DNA from: Enoplosus armatus
Lineage: Eukaryota > Chordata > Actinopteri > Centrarchiformes > Enoplosidae
Direction of reading: 5' to 3'
Length of the DNA: 64,000 nt
NCBI RefSeq assembly: GCF_043641665.1
Contig: NC_092183.1
Location: 27,357,722 to 27,421,721, forward strand
The notes beneath the pieces are model-generated. The model saw only the letters and a list, made by a program, of their open reading frames with translations, was not told the origin of the DNA and searched no databases. Positions 40,501 to 52,751 of this stretch are shown here, one piece after another; the stretch's first letter is position 1; each line of letters starts with the position of its first letter. A program made the translations under genes and the position numbers.

Positions 40501-42702
40501 GTGAGTATGGAAACCCCTCAGTGAGCAGTGGCAGCCGTGTCACAAAGCTTCTTTCACGATGCGCGCATGTGCAGTGCGTTCCAGAGGCGAAAAAAAATGT
40601 TATCTCTAAAATCAGCAAGAAAAAATTTAATATTTCGAATGGAATAAGTGTTTTCCTACCTGACAGAATGAGCTACTGGTAGTCAGAAGACCAGGTAAAC
40701 TGTCTTGTCTTTGGCCTTATTGTCTACATCACATCCTAAATTGTAGCTTTCAAAGAATTTAGTTTCGTTGGCCCGAACAAGCTGTTCATTTTAAAAGGCC
40801 AAACAAATCCACCAGTGTTGGTATTGGTGAAACTAGTGCCTGAGGCTCATGTGCACTAAATCAGCTACAATGCCAATCAAATGTATTTACGCCAAGACAG
40901 ATATGATGAGTCGACTAGGTACAGTAGGCTTAGGTTGTGTTCACACTGAACGTATTTGTTTTAAAGACCAACTGAAATAAAATTGCACGTTCAAAAAATC
41001 AGTATCCAAGAGGGTCAATGTTATATTTTTGACATTTTAGTCTAATAATGCATTAGCCAGATGGAATGGTGATGGTTCTCCATCTACATAATTGGAGAAC
41101 ATTTTTTGAATACAGCCCATCAAATAATTTCATTTTAAACTGTGTTTTGCCGTCACCATTCTATCATATGCTGATGGTGACACTGACACATGCAGACATC
41201 AACCTGAGACATAAACAGCGACGCACTTTAAGCAACAATCCACATTAGCTTTGTAGCTGATGTCTTCCTTGTCTGACTTACAAAGGACACGTCTTGTCCT
41301 GCACCTTAGCTTGCAAAAACGTGCAGAATCACTGTGACATGATTTAGGACTGTTGCCTCATTGTGATTTCAGTTGGACTTTAAGTGAACTTTGTCCTTTT
41401 ATTTACGTTGATTTATGCGGGTGAGAATTGAATCCATTTAACCCCTTTTACAGGAGGTTGCTGAGGCAACTGAACCGTCGTTCCTTTTACGGTGCACACG
41501 CGACACAGGCCGGGATTAAGTGACAGCGATATGTATGACCCTTGAATGAGTTAAATGTTAAAAGTTGTGACCACCAGAGCAGAAGATAAATAGATCAAAT
41601 AAACACAAGTGCCTTCAAGTGCAGTGCAAGTAAAGCGTGACCAGCTGTCAGTCAGTGGGAGAAACGTTTGATTTTCCCCCAGAGGTCCCAGTAGCATTAT
41701 GATCATGCAGAATGACAGGTCACCAAAACTGGTTTACAATGTCTGTCCGTGTGACTTTAACCCCCAACAGACTGGAGTGAAAAGACAACAAGACCTTTTT
41801 TTTCTCTTCGGTTTGGACTGTGTGAACACAGCAAGCTCACACTATCTCAAGAGAAAATGAATCAGATGTATCAGTGGCGAAATAATCAATTCCCAGAGAC
41901 CAGTGCTGTCGAAAGTTTGGACACAATCGGCTATTCACACCCAGTGTTGTCCAAATCCAATATTGCTGCCAGAGGGTGTTACAGGTTGTCTAGAAGCCTC
42001 TCTGTTGGATTTAGTGTTTTTACTTGATTTCCTATATGGCCCCTGAAGAGAGAGCTGAGAGAAATCATTTACTTTTAAACATCAAGAAAGCAAAGCAGTC
42101 TTTTCCAGTGCTTTGAAGAAAATAAGAATTTGGGTTCAAAGATGATGACGTCTAAATCTTTATCTGCTAGGATTTGCGTGTCATTGTGTTTGCACTTCCT
42201 TTGCACTCACCTACCTGCCAGCTGAACCGAGGTTTTGAGTCACTACTGTAGAGTTCCTTTCCTGCGTTCAGGTCCCTTCATATGCAGGGAATCTCTCATG
42301 ATCCTAGGGGACATTAAACCCATTCATGAGCCATGCTGAAGTTTCAAAGGCCCGTTCCTACTGTTCCAAAAAGGCTGACATTTTAAAGTGGACAGCAGCA
42401 GCACAGTAACCTATCAAAGGCAGTGTGGAAAATGGGCAGAACACGATCCGTCACTATTGTATGCACATGAATGCGCAGGATGATCAGAGCAGTCCTCCAT
42501 CCAGTGTATCCTCCAAACCCCCTTGTCAACAGATTACCTAGCGCAGGGCCATGGGATCCTCTCTATCCTATGCGGGTTGTAGTGGGTTTTGAAGGTCGTG
42601 GGGGAGGGGGGCCAGGCCGGCGTGCTAGCCGCTGAAGAGGATTGAGGCCAGCCTGACCGTAACACTTGACACCTGACAGCTGCCTCTTATCTCCCCACAC
42701 AG
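40501..42702 (+). other. unc5d: unc5d intron 3 (2.2 kb)
   Basis: GT-AG intron between Ig1 and Ig2, with donor GTGAGT and acceptor CCACACAG. No gene or clear mobile element is recognised in it. It contains moderately AT-rich unique-looking sequence and a G-rich/C-rich patch just before the acceptor region (42600-42625). Confidence 0.85.
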
Positions 42703-42806
42703 ACCTGAGGAAAAACTTTGAGCAGGACCCCCAGGGGAAGGAGGTGCCAATCAACGGGATGATCGTTCTGCACTGTCGCCCTCCAGAGGGAGTGCCTGTG
42801 GCGGAG
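42703..42806 (+). CDS. unc5d: unc5d exon 4: first part of Ig2
   Basis: This exon opens Ig domain 2. After the split tyrosine codon it reads [19 protein letters not shown], then [22 protein letters not shown] and [19 protein letters not shown] sequence are UNC5D hallmarks. The cysteine of LHC is the first Ig2 disulfide partner. The exon is 104 nt, entering in phase 1 and leaving in phase 0, as expected for the UNC5 intron before the VEWLKNE segment. Acceptor is CCACACAG ending at 42702 and donor is GTAAGG at 42807. Open sequence continues past the donor to about 43133, but that part has no family similarity and is treated as intron. Confidence 0.97.
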
Positions 42807-43514
42807 GTAAGGCTGCTGTTCCATCCTCTCCTGAAAGAGGAGAAGCTTATACTCCCACTGAGCAGACGAGATCTGCATCAGAGTGGCCATCCTCATTCTG
42901 CCAGAGTAACTCTCTGCCCGATTCTACCTCCAGCTCTGCTCTCTCTGACCTTTAACAGATTGACAGACTTGTGTTGGATACCAGCGGTAAGTGCACATAA
43001 ACATTTAGATTTAGAGGTGAAGAGGATTCACAGCGTACATTTTAATCAGATCTTCCCCCCAAAAAACTGTATAGTGCATCAACCAAACGTAGACATCAGA
43101 CTCTCAGAGATTCTCTTCTCAAATTCAATGTAGCCCTGTGAGTCTCGTGATTTTACACTGGGAGAAACATCTGGCTTAAAGTGGGTCAGGATCTCTTTCT
43201 CCTACTGGGCTCGGTAGTTTGAGCCATCCGCAGCTGAAGACATAAAAGTCATGAAAGGGAATCTCATCATTGTGTCTGCTGGTTGCAACGTGGACGTCCA
43301 AGATGTCAGATATCTTTTACTGGTCTGGAATCTTGGTTGCTTAGTTTCCAAGCACACTAGTATCCCATTTATTGCCAAAAAAACAGATATTCTTGTCTGA
43401 TTATTTTATCCATTGATTTCCACTGGTTTCCCAGTTAAGTTTCCGTAAAATATACCATATTTTTATGTATGTACATGTAAAATTAGGCAAAATAACCCCA
43501 TAATGAATCCTCTG

Positions 43515-43551
43515 CATTGCCAGTGTCAGACCTTTACTGACACTGGCAATG
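43515..43551. repeat. perfect 15-bp inverted repeat (hairpin)
   Basis: CATTGCCAGTGTCAG at 43515-43529, a 7-nt spacer, then CTGACACTGGCAATG at 43537-43551, an exact reverse complement. Confidence 0.9.
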
Positions 43552-44487
43552 GGGGGGGTTTATCACTATTGTTCACAACCGTCCTAATGGTGAAAACTGA
43601 CATCCCGATCCAGTGGCGGACTCAGGCTGTCTGAGGGGCATTTTGGGGGCAGCCACTATTTTGTTAAAAGGATATTACAAAGAAACATTCAGCTATGTAT
43701 TAAATACAAAAAAATGAACACGTGTCTTAAAAGGTTTTGAATATTTTGTGCATCAGAGGGTTGAGGTAAATAAAGTTAAGTTGATAAATAGACCCAAATC
43801 TGTGGTCGGCCCCAAAAATCCTGATCGGAGCACCCTTAAACATAACGCGGTGGCTGGAAGTCACCAGTAAACGGTAAAGTAAGGCTGATATCTGAAAATG
43901 ATGCTCTGATTGCTTTTGGCATTTAAATCATGCCTGGTGGCAGCGTGAATGGCGGCTCCCAGTGAGATGGAGAGCAGCTGTTTCTCACTGTGTGATCAAC
44001 CGGCGAGACTGACATTGTGGGGCAAATATAGCATTTAAATGTCTCGGTGAAGAAATGTCACATTCCTCTCTAAATGCTGTCTGCTTCTATATTTGGTCCA
44101 GTGATAATCAGTGTGAACAATGGACGTATAAGTGATGTGTGCGGGGAACATATATAAGTGGAGGTCAACCTCCGGCCCTGTGCCATGTAAATGATTCAAC
44201 GTGGAAATGGAGGACTGATGTCATTCCAGCGCGGCCGCAGGGATAAAAATAGTTGAATCTGAGCAGTACAGACCGAATCACAGCCTCCCATCTAGTCCTT
44301 TGTCAACACAAATGAGCCCAGCCACAAGAGGTGGGAATGAATAATGTAGAGAGTGCGCGGCAGATATTCTCAGCCCGGGTCGATATCAGCGCACCTCGTC
44401 CATAAAATATTGAGATGGCGTCCATGAGTTTGGTAGTGTGAGGTTTCAGAGTGCGGCTGCAGGACGGATGCTACTGTGGCGAAACCG

Positions 44488-44520
<33 letters not shown>
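44488..44520 (+). repeat. C33 homopolymer
   Basis: 33 uninterrupted C, the longest homopolymer in the window. Its length may be inexact because such runs are hard to sequence. Confidence 0.95.
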
Positions 44521-44521
<1 letters not shown>

Positions 44522-44956
44522 ATAGAAGGTGAGCCTGCGGTTTGGAGTGCAGCGTGAAAACACTGTGCCTCTGAAGGGGTGCATTTGGAAAATCAGCCTC
44601 GTCAGCAAGGGTGTCAGGGTGAGCTAATGAGCCCCCAGTCACTCGCGGTGGAATCGCTTTGTATTGAATTTTGTATTGCAACAGTTTCTTTGAGCACGAC
44701 TCTGAGCATGAATGCCTTCTTGACTCTGGAGGTCTTTATGCATGAGGGAAGTGCCACCGCACTGCGATTCACGGCCATTCTTTCCATCCACTTAATTGTC
44801 CCTTTTAGACCGTAAGCTTAGGTCAAGCAACATCTGAGATGTTTTTCTGGTGCTTATATCACTTTCTGTTTGGTTTTGTTGGAGTCAGTGTGAACTGGAT
44901 ATGAGATTATCAGCACTTGGCGTTAGACATTTCTATTATTCCTCGAATATATAATG

Positions 44957-45373
44957 TAGGGCTGCAACTAACGGTTATTTTTGTTATCAGTTATCTTTTG
45001 TCAATTTCCCGTTTCCCGTTACGATTCCCTGTGGCCCAAGTGGATGTCTCAATTTAGTTTTGCATCAGGAAAGGATCTCTAGATGTCCAGTATGAACAGG
45101 AGAATTGATTACAGCAAGCAAAAGCACTTTCAATGTTCATATGGGCACCTGACTATTTGAAGGTGAGTACAGACAAGCTTTTCCCCCACGTCAGCAGAGG
45201 AACGTGAAAACACCCTAATAGTGTCAAACTCTGCGCAGTGAAGCTCAAACATCCAAGTGAAGTAACAATAAGCGAAACAGGTTTTTGAGAAAACGACTAA
45301 ATGGACTATGAAATTGTGGTTGTATAGTTGTTTGTAGATGGACAGATCAATGAATCGACTACTCGTTGCAGTA
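44957..45373. repeat. palindromic fish repeat (GGGCTGCAACTAACG family), near full length
   Basis: Starts TAGGGCTGCAACTAACGGTT and ends AATCGACTACTCGTTGCAGT, diverged inverted ends of a non-autonomous DNA element common in percomorph introns. Other copies in the window are at 8686-8925 and 5666-5762. It has no coding sequence. Confidence 0.65.
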
Positions 45374-45699
45374 ACACTTCAACAGTAGCGCCTTAGAATA
45401 TCCATTGGAAGTGCTATTTCAAATGTCAGCATGGAGTATGCATGTTGGAGGTGATGAAGCTAACCCATAAAGTAGCTGTTTCCTGTATGAACACAAACAT
45501 CACATTCAGCTAAGTATATTTTATCACTGACTGGAAGTAGCTGTCTTAACATATTCATAAAGGATTGACTGCAAGCGGTCTGACAATTACTAGGGTGTCA
45601 TTTCCACTGGGGATAGACATGTCCCCCTCACTCACCAAAATCCTATTTTTGTCCCCCTCCTGGCCTTACAGTTTTAGCTTGATCCGCCCTCTAAATGTT

Positions 45700-45998
45700 G
45701 TCCACTTGCTGTCCAGCTGCCAACATCCAGATGAATCTGGAACAGATATTAACGTACATCACCCCTTTCCCCCCGCGTTACATTAACGCACCCACCCCCT
45801 ACTGGACACTTTATCTGGACACTTTACTTTATATTGGTCACTGCACTGTTTGTTATTTATCTTATCTTATCTTATTTTTATTCTTATTTTGCCTTTTATA
45901 TTCTACATATTTGTTATCAAAACAATAGCACCTTCAGACCACAGCAAATTCCTTGTAATGTATGTTACTTGGCAATAAACGGTTTCTGATTCTGATGA
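45700..45998 (+). mobile_element. LINE 3' UTR fragment (L2/CR1-like)
   Basis: Noncoding fragment that ends ATAAACGGTTTCTGATTCTG near 45995. The upstream part has CTGGACACTTTA repeated, a run of CTTAT units and CAAATTCCTTGTAATG. This layout matches 3' UTRs of fish L2-type LINEs. No coding part is left. The 5' edge is approximate. Confidence 0.6.
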
Positions 45999-46419
45999 AA
46001 GATGATCTAAGTTGATAAAAGTGTTGATGTTCATCTAGGTTCCATCATTATCGCACGCTCAAAGCAATCTTTAGCTGCTGTGAGTGGCAGTGAGTGCTTT
46101 TGAACTTTCTTTGGCCCGGGTTTTGCCTCTCAGGATACCTAGAGATCGATAAACTGGAGCTTGTTGGGACAGGAAGCCACGTAGACACTACTCAGGACTA
46201 AAGAACGAAAAATGTATTCATTTATATTTTGATTCACAGGCTACAGTGTGCAGTTCTGTTTTAGTATTCTAATTAAAAGAAGCTGCAATTGAACATCTAT
46301 CAAAGCTGAGACAGAAAAGGACGGTGTTCCTGAGGCAAGAGTCTCAACATCTTTAGATGCTTTGTTTCTTTGTTTTATTTCTTGTTTTAATTGTGTGTGT
46401 GGTTTGTGGTTAGAGACGT

Positions 46420-46806
46420 AAATCCACTAAACTTTGCTTTTAAACAAGCCATCGGGACTTCTGTAAGTTTGTGATGTCATAACTATACAGTCACTCATCC
46501 ACGCCCCCCAGCAGGTCATCTGCTCCAGGCACAGCACCACCCACCAAGTACAGGGACGCTCATCCACCCGCTCAGTCTGTCTGAGTTATTGGAGCGCTCT
46601 GCTCAGGACTACTCTTCAAGTTTTTGAAGGTTGTTCAGTTTGTCTAAGACGGCTTGTTTCAGACAGAGGGGGGACTGAGGGGCTGCATGAAGGGCCAGCA
46701 GAAGATAAATAAGGACTTTACTGAACTGTGAATCATGCAAAGCTGCTCTAGTGGAGTCCCAGAATAAAAATATAGAGCTGAAATGAGCATAATATGGGAC
46801 CTTTAA
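46420..46806. repeat. common fish interspersed repeat
   Basis: Ends with GAAATGAGCATAATATGGGA then CCTTTAA, a 3' end I recognise as recurrent in percomorph introns. The interior is GC-richer than its surroundings (CCACGCCCCCCAGCAGGTCA). Noncoding. Left edge approximate. Confidence 0.45.
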
Positions 46807-47756
46807 AGTTATTTACCTCGACTTTCTTTGGTTTTCTTTAATGTTTTTTCGACCTTTAATGCAAACATTGTAGGCCTCAGTAAAGCAGTATTGCTCTATG
46901 CAATATATCACAGTAATTAATCCCAAAACCCGCCCCTGAACAAACCCATTCTCTCTTTGTGAGAACCCCACGCCAACTCGATTCAAAGCTCTTGTGTTTA
47001 AATTCCGCTACACTCATCAACAAATAATACACACACTGTATAGCACCACAAGACTAAGACTATAACTCATTGGAAGACATCTCAGCATGAGATGACAGCT
47101 TTGTACAATTTTTTTTTAGATAACTGAGAAAAAGACAGGAAAAAACAGCTTTTTGCCCGCTGGAGGACTGTCATCCCCACACCTCTTTAGCTGTCTCTCT
47201 GCAGCATCTTCGAGTCACAGGTCTCCAAATCGCTTCTTTTACCACATGTGCCACAACAACGGGAGTAAAAGTGAGAGCATGTCGAATCGCCATTTGGGAA
47301 GCGCGAGACGGCATCCTCACAGGCTGAAGTGACAGAGGTTGTAATAACAGAGTGGCACTCAAAGAAATATGTTAAAGAAAAGAAAATGGAATAAAAAAAG
47401 GAAACGTGCCTCAAGCTTTTGTTTTGGTCATGAGGCTGCTGGGCCTTTTTTTGCCTGTTTTAGCTCGTTGTTTTGGTGTTCAGGCGAGCAAACTCCGCTG
47501 TCATCAGCCTTGTTTTCCACAGTGCTTTGAGAAAAAAAGCTCCAATAATCCCACTGTACATCACCATGCCCAGCACCAAATACACAAAGTTAGCAACTCG
47601 CCGGAGAATTTAAGTGAAACATCCAGCAGGAGCTGGTACTGTAGAGACACACCGCTCCAAGTGAATGCTAATGTTGCTAAGCGTATGATGGATTTGTAAA
47701 TCGGCAACTGTTAACACATTGGCAAGCTGGCCATAGCTACATCATGAGGTGATAAT

Positions 47757-47830
47757 ACGCTCAGTGGCCAATTTATTAGGTACACCATTAAGTACACCTG
47801 TACAGTCTGATGCGGTCCAATACAACAGCT
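47757..47830. repeat. interspersed repeat end (TTATTAGGTACACC type)
   Basis: GCTCAGTGGCCAATTTATTA then GGTACACCATTAAGTACACC is a motif seen at the end of a widespread fish transposon-derived repeat. I cannot name its family, and the rest of the element may extend to about 47930. Confidence 0.5.
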
Positions 47831-48280
47831 CTGCCATAAATTCCACCTTTTCGAAGTAGAATAGTGTTCAAATTTTAGTGACATTGATGGAAATGTTAAA
47901 TGTTTAGGCTTTTATCTGACCTGAGTACTGATCTGTTTTCCACTGAGAAACTCAGAAACAGTTATTAGAGACATCCAAATATTTGTTGGTTTTTTTTGTG
48001 TTTTCAATTTTTATTTCTCACTCTTCAAAGCATAGTTTAAACTTTAAAGACTTATGTTAGTTTTATAACTATGTGATACAAATTTGATCTTGAACTAAAA
48101 AATCCAAAAAAAGCAAACGTGTCTTTCTCTCTCCCTAAAATAAAGGAACTGACCCCAGCCCTGACGCTACAGAGCTACACCCCTTTTGGAGTTGCAGTTG
48201 TTGACTGTGTGGAATGTGAAACGTTGCAGTTTTAATGGAATAAATCTACTAAAACTGCATGGAATGTGGACATCACAATT

Positions 48281-48333
48281 GTACAGACAATGAAACTTAA
48301 TTTCATTGTCTGTACCTTCGACGTACCTTCGAC
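48281..48333. repeat. perfect 15-bp hairpin with adjoining 11-bp tandem repeat
   Basis: GTACAGACAATGAAA (48281-48295), spacer CTTAA, then its exact reverse complement TTTCATTGTCTGTAC (48301-48315). The unit GTACCTTCGAC occurs twice head to tail at 48312-48322 and 48323-48333, overlapping the right arm. Confidence 0.9.
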
Positions 48334-49902
48334 GTTGAAATGCTGTTAAATCACCAGTTATTGTCTCCTCGCATTGAGTCAGGCTTCCACTTTAATGCGC
48401 AGACGTCTTCAGACATCCGTTCAACAGTTAATCAACAGACAAATACTTGGGGTGTTTCCTGTTAATTCAAATTTAGGACACTGTTGTGTTGAGTGTTGTC
48501 TGTGAGTGTAAATTGCAACATGCAAATTCTCAAGTGTTTTGCTACAAAAATACCTTCACGCGTCGCATCCAAGGAGCAGAGAGTGTAATTTGCCTATGGT
48601 TAATAGAACGTAGGAGCGGCTTATTTGTAATTTCGTTTCGGTTCGCCCGAAAAACCAATCCCCCACTTTTACTTCACAGATATCAGGGGGTGTGAATGCA
48701 GAGCAGATCTTTTAACTCTGGCAGAAAGGAGTCCATGAGAACCCTGCATAATGAGTTTCTTTTGAGAGGTTACTCTGAGAGAAAGTGTGAAATGAACAGC
48801 CAAACTGGGAGCCAATTTCAACTTCCCTGAATGAAAGCCTTTAATCCAAGATGAATCCCCTTGATCTACAGTAGCTCAGGTAGACAGCCCGGGCTACGGC
48901 ACAAAGGGGAATCAACTAAATGCTTCTGCACTGTGATACAAGCGCTTCTCTGTCGAGCTTCACAAAGACATTTGCAGCGCTCCTCCAAAACAAGTTAGCA
49001 TTTAACTCCTCGTCCCACCTCCTGCCTGCCGCTGCGCTTGTTTCTGCTTTCCGCCGAGCGCCCTCTGTTATTTTCTCATAGGTCAGAGAAAGTCTCCTAG
49101 AGAGCAGATGATGAGCTTCATTATTAAGCCAAGCAATTACACCCCCCCCCCCCCCACCTCAACTTCCCCATTTTCCCCCAGCCCAGGCCGAAAACAGGAG
49201 CTCCCCCTATTTATTTGGTAAAGATAAGACAGATCGGGGTGGAATAGTAATGCAGTGCCACACAGCTCGGAGGGGAGGCAAGGTGGCATTTGGGAAGCAA
49301 CAGGGGAGGCGGATGGGCGACGCAGGCCCACTTTGTGTTCTCCCCCGTATCTTTTCTGATTAACCTCCGGAGCGGTAGAGCACAGCTGAGCCCCAGATAG
49401 CCCCCCCCCTCCGACTCTACCTGCTGTCCGTATGAACACACTGAGCCATGCTGAGTTCAAAGAATCGTTTCTGATATGCTGCTCAGCGGGTCCCGCCGGC
49501 GCCTCCACCCCCCGGTCTCCGGGGCACGCCTGACGGAGGCGCGTAATCCATGTAATTGCGTTGATGAGATACTCGGCAATTAAAAAAAGTTCTGTCCGCC
49601 CAACCCGGCTGAGGGTCGCCCGAAGACATGACACCTAAGCATGACTCAGCAGCAGGCAGATTATTTTCTAGCACTGAAGCGCAGCATTTGTACTGCGTCA
49701 CCTTGACATCAAATGACCGTCAGACCTAGGAGCGGGCGGGGGGGGTTGCGTCAGCTGGCGAGGTCTTGATCAGCGCTCTCCTCATAAGTCTCCATGATGG
49801 CCGCCGTGTCACCCGTTACATTGCTCCTCTGTCCTCTAATTGCCCCTCGGCTCAGCCACATTTCTCAGCATCTAATCATCAGCAAATGTCATCTGAATGA
49901 GC

Positions 49903-49924
49903 TGTGTGTGTGTGTGTGTGTGTG
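49903..49924 (+). repeat. (TG)11 microsatellite
   Basis: Pure TG tract. Confidence 0.95.
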
Positions 49925-50195
49925 TACTTAAGTCGATGAGAGGACCTGGCCCCTGTGCATGGCTGGAGGAGGTGACCTTCAGGGGCGGTCCAGGTATTGA
50001 AATCACTGCGAGGAAGCCCTGATGTGGGGGGGCCCCGCCTGGAAACCCCTCCGTCAAGGCTGACACTGATGACCGCATCCTAATTGAAACAAATGTGCCA
50101 ATTAGGCAATTCATTTCTCACATCCTCTGCCACACACTCGCCGGGCTAATTTGTGTTTGTCCCTTCATTTTTTTTTCTCCCACCACCTCCTCCCC

Positions 50196-50199
<4 letters not shown>

Positions 50200-50234
<35 letters not shown>

Positions 50235-50262
50235 TTCTTTGTGGATCTCTCTCTCTCTCTCT
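50200..50262 (+). repeat. compound CT microsatellite
   Basis: About 30 nt of CT, a short TTTCTTTGTGGAT interruption, then another CT run. A C18 run follows at 50319-50336. Confidence 0.9.
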
Positions 50263-52570
50263 TCCCTTCTGCTCGGTGAATCTTTTCATCATTATCCGAG
50301 GACTGTTAGCGGCAGACACCCCCCCCCCCCCCCCCCAAACACTGCGAGGGCTGGCTCGTGCCACACATTAATTGCCTCTTTCAAGTCACACATTTCCCAG
50401 GACAAAATTGAAATAAATACATAAAGGGTTGGACGATCGGGGTGCCACTGCTCGCGACACCCGTTCAGTGACAGACGACTTTAATCATTAGAAATTAGAC
50501 TGCGTCCCCCCTGTCTCTCTATTTCGTTATGTATCTGCGATGCAAAGCGCTCTACCTCTGATGACGCCCCGCGCTAAAGGCTATCTTTTAATTGTGGAGA
50601 AGAATCCGGGAGCCTTTGAAGATCAGCTTCCAAGTTTTCTTCAAGGCAAAACGGGGGAAGCAGCCGCAATCGTACTCCGAAAAAAAGAACAATTCCCACT
50701 CCTGCTAACAGTGGTGCGATTGACTCAAATAGGGGTGGAAATGTGAGAAATGATTACCGTGTCATGATGTTCATTATCATTTTTATTCGTGTCAATATAT
50801 ACCTACAATCCATCATCCCCCGGGTCTGTGTGTCATTTCTATTTACCCTGTGTTTGCGTGCCCACAGGCTTCCTATTTGCATCCAGCCTGGGTGTTGTTT
50901 ATTATAAAGGGTGCCGGCGCGCTTCCTATAAATCCATCAGCCCGGCCCATTCTGCCACACATTGAATGTAATTTGCAAACGCAGCGATGCAGCTCCTTTA
51001 CCAGGGTAGAAGCACTAAAGCGTCACTAAGTTTGTAATTCATAATTAGTTTCCCTCTCTGTTGCTGGTAATTGGTTATAGTGCTGCTTTTGACTTCCTAA
51101 TGGCTTTAGTGTCGGCGGTTGTGCTGCCTAGCTGTGTGTTATACAGCGGGGCGGGGCCCGTAGGGTGCAGCTGACCTGCAGTGACGTGTGCCAATGCAGC
51201 TTTAAGGGGAGTGAATCTAAATATGAGATCTGCATCTTCTGAGAAAGTGACACTTTAGGGTTCAGTGCCACTTTAGGAAAAGGTGTTTATATTTGTTCCG
51301 GATGGCAACGCTCAAGGGTGGGGAAGCCTGCCGTCATAGCCTCCCTGATTCACTATGCTCCTCAACCATCAGCAAATTACACGATATGGTCTGTCATAGC
51401 TGAGCAGGACTAGCCAAAAGAGACTACGACCTGTAGTGGACATTACAGCAGCCCATTTGGTGAGCTCTCGCTCTCCTGATGATCGTCGTCATCTTGGTTC
51501 ACAGATAGGCCTATATGTTGGTATTGACTGACCAGATTCAACATTTCTCACTGAAAAACAACAAGCAGCTCTTTCACTTTAGAGTACATCTGGAATTTAC
51601 ATTACAGGAATTAGTTGGAAAACAGCAAGTAATTGTGCCTGTAATCATTACTGGGGTGGGGGTGAAAAATGACCCTCATATGCATTCCAGACGGGATTCA
51701 AATCACTGAACGCGGAAATAGATCCAGTCCAAATGGGGCTTCAGAATGTGTACAGTGACTACACACAGATTTATCGTTGTGGATCCACCTCCCTCTTTGG
51801 GAGGTGTGATTTGATTTGAACTTCGCTCAGAAGTCATGGCCTCATTCGCTGTCGATGCATGCCCAAAACCGCCATTTGTCGAGAAAACGAGATCTCCCTC
51901 CGTCAAATTAGCAGCACCGACATAGCACGCGTGTTAAAGCTTCCGCCTTTGAAATTGCAAAACTGGGGCATGACACCTGCGATCAGTACGTTTTAAAGGA
52001 GTCCAAATTCGAGAGGGAGGAGGAAACAAGACATTTGGGCAACCAAGCAAATTTGCAATACAACTGTTGTTGCGAGTTGTGTGAACGCTTTAACCGCCTA
52101 TAAAGTCGTGACTAGTTGACAAACAGTTCACTCTTTAGTGCTGCACTTCTGTAGAGGTGGAGGGACTCACAGGAGACAGATTAAAAAAGTTCAGAATCAA
52201 TGTATCAGAGGCTGAGACCTCCTGGCTTTTAGTCGATAGTCCAGAAATACTGGATCCTGCATTTCCCATGATGCAACTCAATAGCATCTTTCATTAGGCA
52301 CCCCCTGCTTGTCAAACTGCCACATATCTCCATGCCTCCAGTTTGTGATGCAGGACTTCTGTTACAAAGATTTCACCAAACCTCCAGGTCAGCTTATTTG
52401 TGAAAGGAAGCACAAATTATGTAAAATGATTCCTTCCATTATTACATTGCAAAGGGGTTTAGAGAATCTGGGATTTCTGTGGGCTTCAAACTCCGTCCTA
52501 CCAAGTCGTAATGAACCAAAATTATCCTTTAATAGTCTCCTTTCTCCTGATCTCTCTCCTCTCGTGACAG

Positions 52571-52751
52571 GTGGAGTGGCTGAAAAACGAAGAGCTGCTG
52601 AGTTCCCTGACCGACGACAACATCGACACCCGCGCGGACCACAACCTCATCATCAACGAGGCGCGGCTGTCCGACTCGGGCAACTACACCTGCCTGGCCA
52701 GCAACATCGTGGCGAAGAGACGCAGCGCCACGGCCACTGTGATAGTCTTCG
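52571..52751 (+). CDS. unc5d: unc5d exon 5: second part of Ig2
   Basis: This exon completes Ig domain 2. From the first base it reads [17 protein letters not shown], then [35 protein letters not shown] and [21 protein letters not shown] and LSDSGNYTC are UNC5D features; paralogues have LSDTANYTC. The second Ig2 cysteine sits in NYTC, which is also an N-glycosylation sequon. The 181-nt exon enters in phase 0 and leaves in phase 1. The acceptor is CTCGTGACAG, with a strong upstream pyrimidine tract. The donor is GTACGC at 52752, a weaker match to consensus than the others. The frame stays open past the donor to a stop near 52931. Confidence 0.97.

Larger units (their letters stand above)
42807..52570 (+). 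other. unc5d: unc5d intron 4 (9.8 kb)
   Basis: This intron splits Ig2. It holds a 15-bp perfect hairpin at 43515-43551, a run of 33 C at 44488-44520, a palindromic repeat copy at 44957-45373, an L2/CR1-like LINE 3' end at 45700-45998, a common fish repeat ending in ATATGGGACCTTTAA near 46420-46806, a repeat with TTATTAGGTACACC at 47757-47830 and another 15-bp hairpin at 48281-48315. Further on are C runs (49142-49155, 50319-50336) and TG and CT microsatellites (49903-49924, 50200-50262). The stretch 48700-51150 has little recognisable repeat outside these tracts. No exon is supported. Confidence 0.85.

Noticed and set aside
49137..49634. 165-codon minus strand open frame
   Set aside because: Ends in a poly-G-derived glycine run, with no recognisable protein and an overlapping alternative frame just as long.
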